DNA of 64,000 nucleotides, from assembly GCF_001592755.1 (NCBI RefSeq), contig NZ_LUKF01000016.1:1-64000 (forward strand), in the 5' to 3' direction. Of the stretch, positions 58,703 to 64,000 are shown piece after piece; within the stretch, counting starts at the first letter, position 1, and every line of letters starts with the position of its first letter. The position numbers and the translations under genes were made by a program. Source of the stretch: Bdellovibrio bacteriovorus. GTDB lineage: Bacteria > Bdellovibrionota > Bdellovibrionia > Bdellovibrionales > Bdellovibrionaceae. The notes beneath the pieces were generated by a model. The model saw nothing but the letters and a program-made list of their open reading frames with translations. It was not told the origin of the DNA and ran no database searches.

Positions 58703-59642
58703 CGAGCTTGTCTCCTACTTTAAGATCATGACCTTTTAGGAAATCTGCAACCTTCATGCGATTGCGAGACTCTGGTTGCACTTCGTATATTTTTAAAATG
58801 CCATCACCTGTCGCGACGGACAAGTGATCCGCGTTGATTGTCGTAATGCTTCCCGGTTCCGCACTCACCGAACCACTCACGGGAATCGCTTTATGTAGCT
58901 TTAACTTTTTGCCTTGAAGCAAAGTGAAAACTCCCGGCCCATAAACGAAACCACGGATTTTTCCATCAATCGCTTTGGCAGAAAGATTCCAGTCTACTTG
59001 TGATTCATGCTTTTCAATTTTTTTAGCAATGGTGACTTGCGATTCATCTTGCGGCGTCGGCGCCAAGTTTCCGCGCACATAGTCCATCAACTCGACACGC
59101 AAAAGATCTGCGCCCAATTCAGCAAGCTTGTCGTGAAGTTCTAAAGCGTTCATTTCGGGAGTGATTTTCACGCGACGAATACCAATGATGTCGCCAGCAT
59201 CGAGCTTCTTCACCATCTTTTGCAATGTCACGCCACTTTCAAGATCCCCTGCTTCGATCGCGCGTTGAATCGGAGCCGCCCCCCGCCAGCGCGGAAGAAC
59301 AGAGCCGTGAACATTCACACAGCCAAATCGAAATGAATCCAAAAAACTTTGCGTAAGAATTTGTCCAAAGGCGACAACGACGCCGACTTCAGCTCCCCAG
59401 CTTGCGATTTCTGCAACCGCAGCCGCGTCGGCCTTTAAAGACTCGGGAGAAATAACTTTCAAATTATGTTCTTGAGCTAAAACCTTCACCGGGCTTGGTG
59501 TCAGTTGCAATTTACGTCCTGCGGGACGATCGGGTTGAGTGACAACTCCGACGACCTCAAAGTGCTCATCCTTCAGAAGAGCTTGCAAAGAGGTCACGGC
59601 AAATTCAGGGGTTCCAAGAAAACAGACGCGGACCTTACTCAC
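58695..59642 (-). CDS. fmt: Methionyl-tRNA formyltransferase
   Basis: Formylates initiator Met-tRNA for translation start. 315 aa, full length. Visible: VCFLGTPEFAVTSLQAL near residue 5, VNVHGSVLPRWRGAAPIQRA near 105-125 (catalytic Asn-His-Ser-like region), and a C-terminal anticodon-binding-type domain with RGFVYGPGVFTLLQGKKLKLH. Overlaps def by four bases upstream and rpe downstream. Functionally paired with def, the deformylase. Confidence 0.97.
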   Translation of the reverse strand: MSKVRVCFLGTPEFAVTSLQALLKDEHFEVVGVVTQPDRPAGRKLQLTPSPVKVLAQEHNLKVISPESLKADAAAVAEIASWGAEVGVVVAFGQILTQSFLDSFRFGCVNVHGSVLPRWRGAAPIQRAIEAGDLESGVTLQKMVKKLDAGDIIGIRRVKITPEMNALELHDKLAELGADLLRVELMDYVRGNLAPTPQDESQVTIAKKIEKHESQVDWNLSAKAIDGKIRGFVYGPGVFTLLQGKKLKLHKAIPVSGSVSAEPGSITTINADHLSVATGDGILKIYEVQPESRNRMKVADFLKGHDLKVGDKLGV

Positions 59643-60277
59643 ACTTCCAACTTTTCTTTGCCTGGTCCTGCTCCAGCTTTCGCATCCGCTCCAGCACTGC
59701 CGGCGTCCGCCGCTTTATCTTTGTCTTTCACAGGGTAGCCGTATTTTTTGATTTGGTTTTTAATTTTGTTTCCTTTAACGAAACTCAAGTGATCGACGAA
59801 AAGAGTTCCCTCTAAGTGATCAAGCTCATGCTGCATGCAGATCGCAAGAAGACCATCGGTTTTCACAATGAACTCTTTGCCATTCAAATCGAAGGCTTTC
59901 ATTTCGATATAGTTGTAGCGCTCCACAGTTTCGTAATAACCAGGGATAGACAAGCAACCTTCGTCGAAAGTTGTTTTGCCTTCGCCTTTAACGATTTCTG
60001 GGTTGATCAAAATCAAGGGTTGAGGAACGGCTTTTTCAAGATCCGTCATGTCTTCGTACTTATAACGACGACCTTTATCATCTTTAGGGCGAGTGTCGAT
60101 AACAACCATACGCACCAACTCACCCACTTGCGGAGCCGCAAGCCCGATGCCATTCGCGTCGTACATAGTTTCGATCATATCCTCGGAAAGCTTTTTTAGC
60201 TCAGGACCAAACTCCGTGACAGGTTTAGAAACTTCACGCAATTTCGGATCTGGAAATGTGAGGATTTTCATGATCAT
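59639..60277 (-). CDS. def: Peptide deformylase with extra C-terminal tail
   Basis: Removes the formyl group from nascent proteins. Metal-site motifs intact: GIGLAAPQVG near residue 44, EGCLSIPG near 95 (Cys ligand) and QHELDHLEG near 138 (HExxH). Start ATG 60277 has GGAGG five bases upstream; ATG 60271 is possible. 212 aa, longer than the usual 170 because of a Lys/Ala/Gly/Asp tail of about 30 residues (AADAGSAGADAKAGAG). The tail is low complexity, of unknown use, and not part of the enzyme core. First gene of def-fmt-rpe. Confidence 0.96.
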   Translation of the reverse strand: MIMKILTFPDPKLREVSKPVTEFGPELKKLSEDMIETMYDANGIGLAAPQVGELVRMVVIDTRPKDDKGRRYKYEDMTDLEKAVPQPLILINPEIVKGEGKTTFDEGCLSIPGYYETVERYNYIEMKAFDLNGKEFIVKTDGLLAICMQHELDHLEGTLFVDHLSFVKGNKIKNQIKKYGYPVKDKDKAADAGSAGADAKAGAGPGKEKLEV

Positions 60278-60303
60278 AGGAACCTCCGAGAGGCCCCATT
60301 ATA

Positions 60304-61383
60304 TCAGCGTTTCAGCCTTTTGAGAAGGACCAAGGCCACGACCGTCATGACAATGTTGGGCATCCATGAAGCCACATAGGGAGGCAAAGTCCCGTGCTGC
60401 CCTAAAGTGATTCCGGACGAATAGAAGACGTAATAAGCGAAAACCAGGCCTAAGCAGATCCCGACATTCAGCATTGTACCGCCTGAACGGGCTCTACCGA
60501 CGCTGAAAGGGATGCCTAAAAGACACATCACAAGGCCCGCAAAGGCAAAACTGACCTTGGCGTGATAGTCGACCTCATAGGCCACCGTATCTAGCCCCGC
60601 GTTTTTATTCTTTTCGATAAAGTGCTTCAGCTCTGCCTGCGACATCATATCGGCCGTTTGACCCGCGCTTTGCAAGTCTTTGGAGTCCTCGGCCATAACG
60701 ATGTTTTTCTTTTTAAATTGCGTCGTTAACGGAAAGCTGGAGTTTTTAGTAAAGACCGTCACAGCCCCATTTTCGAGCAGCCACTGCGACCCCTGAATGA
60801 TGACTTCGCGAGACGTGATCATCTGCACCAGATCCCAAGCATCGTTAAAGAAGTACATCGTCAAACCTTGAGCGCGGTCTCCTTTGGCATTCAAGGTTTG
60901 AATATTGAAGATTGAATTTTTAGAGCGGTACCAGATCTTATCAGTTTTGATGGTAGAAAAACGGTGCGGCTCTTTTTTTAGATCGTAGTAAAGAATGTAG
61001 TTCTTTTCTTTTGTCGCTTTTGGAATCAGGCGATCCGAAGCGTAATAACCCAGAACAGAAATAAAGATCACGCAAATCAGGATCGGCGTGGAAATTCGCA
61101 GAAGACTCATTCCGCTTGCAAATAACGCAACGAGTTCATTTGCTTTATTCAAACTTGAAAGCGTCAAGATTGTGCCCAACAAACAGGCAACAGGAAGAAG
61201 CTTCGAAATGATTTCAGGGAACGAATACAGATAGTAATTTAAGAGTGCCGAGGGAGCCACATTCTTATAATTCACCATCGTAGACATGGCGTCGACAGCG
61301 GTGAAGATCGTCAAAAACACCAAAAGACCACCCAGGAAATATCCCCAAAACAGCCATGTTGTGTATCTGTCGATTCTGTTCAC
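60304..61383 (-). CDS. LptF/LptG-type permease (YjgP/YjgQ family)
   Basis: 359 aa, inner-membrane protein of the lipopolysaccharide exporter. The N terminus (RIDRYTTWLFWGYFLGGLLVFLTIFTAVDAMS) gives the first helix pair, followed by helices near 60-75, 100-120, a periplasmic jelly-roll-like region (about 125-260), and three C-terminal helices ending VALVLLKRLKR. It is not possible to assign LptF or LptG firmly; LptG is the more common single-name call. Partners LptA-D are not in the window. Its start region overlaps the divergent receiver-gene region. Confidence 0.88.
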   Translation of the reverse strand: MNRIDRYTTWLFWGYFLGGLLVFLTIFTAVDAMSTMVNYKNVAPSALLNYYLYSFPEIISKLLPVACLLGTILTLSSLNKANELVALFASGMSLLRISTPILICVIFISVLGYYASDRLIPKATKEKNYILYYDLKKEPHRFSTIKTDKIWYRSKNSIFNIQTLNAKGDRAQGLTMYFFNDAWDLVQMITSREVIIQGSQWLLENGAVTVFTKNSSFPLTTQFKKKNIVMAEDSKDLQSAGQTADMMSQAELKHFIEKNKNAGLDTVAYEVDYHAKVSFAFAGLVMCLLGIPFSVGRARSGGTMLNVGICLGLVFAYYVFYSSGITLGQHGTLPPYVASWMPNIVMTVVALVLLKRLKR

Positions 61384-61418
61384 TTGACTACTCCCGGTTT
61401 TCCTATTCTACTTTCCAT

Positions 61419-62519
61419 ATGGCTTTACGCGTCTTGCTTGCAGATGAGAGTTCCACAATCAAAAAAGTAATGCAACTGGCATTGTCTGACTTCGGTGTCG
61501 AAGTGAAGGCCGTACCCGTGGGACTTGATGTATTAGCCGTCACCAAAAGCTTCAAACCCGACATTGTGTTTGCCGACGTACTTTTGACAAAGCGTTCGGG
61601 TTACGAAGTTTGTTCTGATCTTAAGAACGACTCTGAAACAGCCCACATCCCTGTTGTGTTGATGTGGAGTGGTTTCATGGAAATCGACGAAGCCAAAGCC
61701 ACGCAATGCCAAGCCGATCGCCGCTTGGAAAAGCCCTTCGATGCAGATCTTTTGCGCTCTATCGTCACAGATTTAGTGCAAAAAACGAAGTCCAATCCTA
61801 TCAGCAATTTCTTGGCGTTCCCAGATATGCCAGAGTTTGAAGAAACTCCTTCGACCCCTCAAGAACAGCAGGTCGCAGAAGTCACGTCTTCAAAAAGCGG
61901 CAATATCTATGCAATTCCTGAAGCTGGCGAAAACGAATTCGATCACATTCCTGAAATTGAAAATCCAGATGTGAATCCTTTGGAGTTGAACGACGAAGAA
62001 TTTTCTTCAGTTCCATTGACGAATCCAAAAATGGCGGATGAGCATGACGAAGGTGGCTGGGCTCATCAGGATTTGACGAAATTTAAAATCAATTTGCCTG
62101 AGAATGAAAATAACGATTTTGCCTCTAAATTTGTCATCCCGCAGGATGATGAACTGTCGCAAGCTCATATTGAAGTTGCCGGTGATTTCGAAGAAATCAG
62201 CTTTGAAAAGCCCGCAGCACAGACAAAGACGAAGATTCCTTTAGAGTCTGATTCTTTTATCAACAAAGTTGAAAAATCAGTGAAAGAGCAGATGATGGAA
62301 ACATTGTCGAAGGGGCCACAAAAAGCGGCACCTTCTAATGCTCAGCCCAATTCTCAATCCAAAGTAGACTTAAACGGCAATATGATGGAAAAGGTTATTC
62401 GTGAGGAAGCTCGCGAAGTGATTGAATCCATCTGCTGGAAAGTCCTTCCAGAAATCGCGGAAAGAATCATCCGCGAAGAGATCAATAAAATCCTACGCGA
62501 AACCGAGAAATCTATTTAA
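61419..62519 (+). CDS. Response-regulator receiver protein with long linker and C-terminal helical domain
   Basis: 366 aa from ATG 61419; the open frame extends back to 61356 but the receiver domain begins at ALRVLLADESSTIKK. Residues 1-125: acidic pair in LLADES, phospho-Asp in DIVFADVLLTKRS near 52, conserved Lys in RRLEKPFD near 105. Residues about 130-320 are an acidic Pro/Ser/Glu-rich disordered linker. The last 45 residues form a conserved-looking helix, EKVIREEAREVIESICW then EIAERIIREEINKIL. No DNA-binding domain. This layout recalls RomR-like polarity regulators of deltaproteobacteria, but identity is not proven. Confidence 0.8.
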   Translation: MALRVLLADESSTIKKVMQLALSDFGVEVKAVPVGLDVLAVTKSFKPDIVFADVLLTKRSGYEVCSDLKNDSETAHIPVVLMWSGFMEIDEAKATQCQADRRLEKPFDADLLRSIVTDLVQKTKSNPISNFLAFPDMPEFEETPSTPQEQQVAEVTSSKSGNIYAIPEAGENEFDHIPEIENPDVNPLELNDEEFSSVPLTNPKMADEHDEGGWAHQDLTKFKINLPENENNDFASKFVIPQDDELSQAHIEVAGDFEEISFEKPAAQTKTKIPLESDSFINKVEKSVKEQMMETLSKGPQKAAPSNAQPNSQSKVDLNGNMMEKVIREEAREVIESICWKVLPEIAERIIREEINKILRETEKSI

Positions 62520-62567
62520 GCATCAGCCTTTTTCAAAGCCTGGTGCTTTTGAAAGAGGTCGACTGCT

Positions 62568-63392
62568 ATGACACTGTTGGAGCTCATCCGCGCTGCCATC
62601 AAAGAAGACATGCCTCAAGGCGATGTCACTACTGAATCTTTAGCACTTAAACCACGCATGGGCCGTGCTCGCTTGAAAGCGAAGGAAGACATTGTTCTTT
62701 CGGGCGCTATGGCTTTTGAACAATCCATGCAAGCCTTAGAACCCAGTGCCCGCGTGAAATGGCATTTCGAAGAAGGCGATGAGATTTTAAAAAATCAAAT
62801 CATCTGCACGATCGAAGGTGACTTAGTGCAAATCTTGAAAGCCGAACGCGTGGCTTTAAACTTCTTGGGTCACCTTTCTGGAATTGCCACCCACACTCGC
62901 CGTTTTGTGAAACAAATTGCCGGAACTAAAACTAAAATCCTGGATACTCGTAAAACGACACCGGCTTTCCGCGAACTGGAAAAGCGCGCGGTAGTTCATG
63001 GCGGTGGCGTGAATCACCGCATGAATTTAAGTACGGCAATTTTAATCAAAGACAATCACATCTCTGTGATGGGTGGAATCACGGCGGCGGTGAATCGCGT
63101 GCGTGAACACTCTCAACTTCCAATCGAAGTGGAAGCCCGTACTTTGGAAGAAGTGAAAGAAGCTGTTGGCCTGAATGTGCAACGTCTTCTTTTAGACAAT
63201 ATGGATAACGAGACTTTGAAAAAAGCTTTAACTATGATTCCCGCTGAAGTTGAAACGGAAGCTAGCGGCAACATGAATTTAGAACGCGTGCGTTCTGTGG
63301 CTGAAATCGGCGTGAACTTCATTTCTGTCGGTGCACTGACTCACTCAGCACCATGCGCGGACGTCAGCCTTATCTTCCATTGGGAGGAATAG
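62568..63392 (+). CDS. nadC: Nicotinate-nucleotide diphosphorylase (carboxylating)
   Basis: NAD synthesis: quinolinate plus PRPP to nicotinate mononucleotide. 274 aa, standard length. Visible: EDMPQGDVTTESL near residue 13, ERVALNFLGHLSGIATHTRRFV near 95, KILDTRKTTPAFRELEKRAV near 122-140 with HGGGVNHRMNLS following, IEVEARTLEEV near 190 and SVGALTHSAPCADVSL near the end. Its TAG stop shares a base with the birA GTG start, so the two are coupled. Confidence 0.97.
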   Translation: MTLLELIRAAIKEDMPQGDVTTESLALKPRMGRARLKAKEDIVLSGAMAFEQSMQALEPSARVKWHFEEGDEILKNQIICTIEGDLVQILKAERVALNFLGHLSGIATHTRRFVKQIAGTKTKILDTRKTTPAFRELEKRAVVHGGGVNHRMNLSTAILIKDNHISVMGGITAAVNRVREHSQLPIEVEARTLEEVKEAVGLNVQRLLLDNMDNETLKKALTMIPAEVETEASGNMNLERVRSVAEIGVNFISVGALTHSAPCADVSLIFHWEE

Positions 63393-64000
63393 TGGATACA
63401 CCTTTAGCAGACATCCGTATTGGACAAGTGACATCACAGTGGGCGGAAAGCAATCACTTGTATGTCTCTTACAAAACACAACAAGACAGCACAAACACGC
63501 TAGCTAAAGAAGAAGCCTTTGAAGAAAATCTTCTGGAAGAGTCTTTGTGTCTTTACGTGACAGATCACCAAACGGCCGGTCGTGGCCGCGGAAAAAACAC
63601 TTGGCTTGATGCCCATCACGGAAGTGCTTTGTTAAGTTCATGGTCTTTCCTTTTGGGGATTAAACCTCAACCGACGACATCGTGCTTGGTGGGTCTAGCG
63701 GTCTACCGCGCGTGTTCGACGACGTGGCCGTTTTTACCTTGGAACTTAAAAGCTCCAAATGACATTTACATCGGCGATAAAAAAGTGGCCGGCATTCTTT
63801 TAGAAAGCCTGGTTCAAGGAAGTGACGTGCGTTTGATCATTGGCCTTGGTTTTAATATCACGGCGTCTCCTGAAGAGGTTGAGACGGCGACAAGCCTGAT
63901 TGAATCCTTGCCTCAGGGGGCTCCGCTCTTGGGCCAAGACTATATGGCCTTCTTGGACCGTTTGTTGTTTGAATTAACAGACGCGGTTTCTCACTGTGAC
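63392..64000 (+). CDS. birA: Biotin--protein ligase, partial at window end
   Basis: Attaches biotin to acetyl-CoA carboxylase's carrier protein. Starts at GTG 63392 (SD GGGAGGA), overlapping the nadC stop by one base. Open to the window end (about 203 residues visible). Family motifs: QDSTNTLAKEEA near residue 32-43, VTDHQTAGRGRGKNTW near 60-75 (ATP/biotin loop), NLKAPNDIYIGDKKVAGILLES near 125-146, and LGFNI-like LIIGLGFNITASP. No N-terminal helix-turn-helix is present, so it is the non-regulatory, single-function form. Confidence 0.93.
   Translation, partial: MDTPLADIRIGQVTSQWAESNHLYVSYKTQQDSTNTLAKEEAFEENLLEESLCLYVTDHQTAGRGRGKNTWLDAHHGSALLSSWSFLLGIKPQPTTSCLVGLAVYRACSTTWPFLPWNLKAPNDIYIGDKKVAGILLESLVQGSDVRLIIGLGFNITASPEEVETATSLIESLPQGAPLLGQDYMAFLDRLLFELTDAVSHCD

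Noticed and set aside
1-64000. tRNA or rRNA genes, insertion sequences, integrase or attachment sites
   Set aside because: None was recognised on reading both strands; a covariance search (tRNAscan-SE, Rfam) was not possible here and could still reveal a small RNA.

Overview
The window reads as chromosomal DNA of a predatory bacterium of the Bdellovibrio group (Bdellovibrionota). The main pointers are two tandem fibre genes with the N-terminal domain and phage-fibre-like shaft of the mosaic adhesive trimer (MAT) proteins known from Bdellovibrio, many secreted and outer-membrane proteins of unknown function, and peptidoglycan-active enzymes set among ordinary housekeeping genes. The species assignment is inference; no rRNA or tRNA gene was seen, and there are no phage, transposase or CRISPR genes.

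Layout. 0.2-5.7 kb: two MAT-like fibre genes with the same base and different tips. 5.8-14.3 kb: housekeeping block (cell-wall amidase, rph, rdgB, secreted metallopeptidase, BamE-like lipoprotein, prs, rplY, pth, ychF, amidase), closed by a 73-bp palindrome. 14.4-18.5 kb: lytic transglycosylase overlapping two peptide-ABC permease genes. 18.5-24.3 kb: radA, a cyclic-nucleotide-binding protein, a low-complexity secreted protein with a Shine-Dalgarno (SD)-masking leader, PilZ protein plus glycerol kinase, acyltransferase. 24.3-26.8 kb: four-gene PAP2/outer-membrane operon with a double operator-like site upstream. 27-34.5 kb: Flp-like pilin, hutI, and an operon of three pseudopilins (one of 917 aa) ending in an EF-hand protein. 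34.6-42 kb: gpmA, sucA-sucB, a small lipoprotein, a 124-bp structured element and lpd.

42-50 kb: secreted proteins of unknown function, a lysozyme-fold enzyme and a lipoprotein/beta-barrel/membrane operon. 50-52.7 kb: a complete NitT/TauT-type ABC importer. 52.9-53.3 kb: a histone-H1-like basic protein. 53.3-56.6 kb: hutH-hutU. 56.9-64 kb: beta-barrel protein, Nudix hydrolase, def-fmt-rpe, an LptF/LptG-type permease, a receiver-domain regulator, nadC and the start of birA.

How it fits together. HutH, HutU and HutI supply the first three steps of histidine breakdown towards glutamate, and the 2-oxoglutarate dehydrogenase complex (SucA, SucB, Lpd) would take that carbon onward, which suits an organism that eats prey protein. 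The amidase, Slt-like enzyme, lysozyme-fold enzyme and peptide permeases point to heavy wall remodelling and turnover. The fibres, pseudopilins, Flp-like pilin and beta-barrels form the surface-contact set. Less expected items are the 124-bp nested hairpin, the paired 22-bp dyads, the SD-masking hairpin, a hairpin placed between an SD and its start codon, and the 917-aa prepilin with Gln at the usual Glu5 position.
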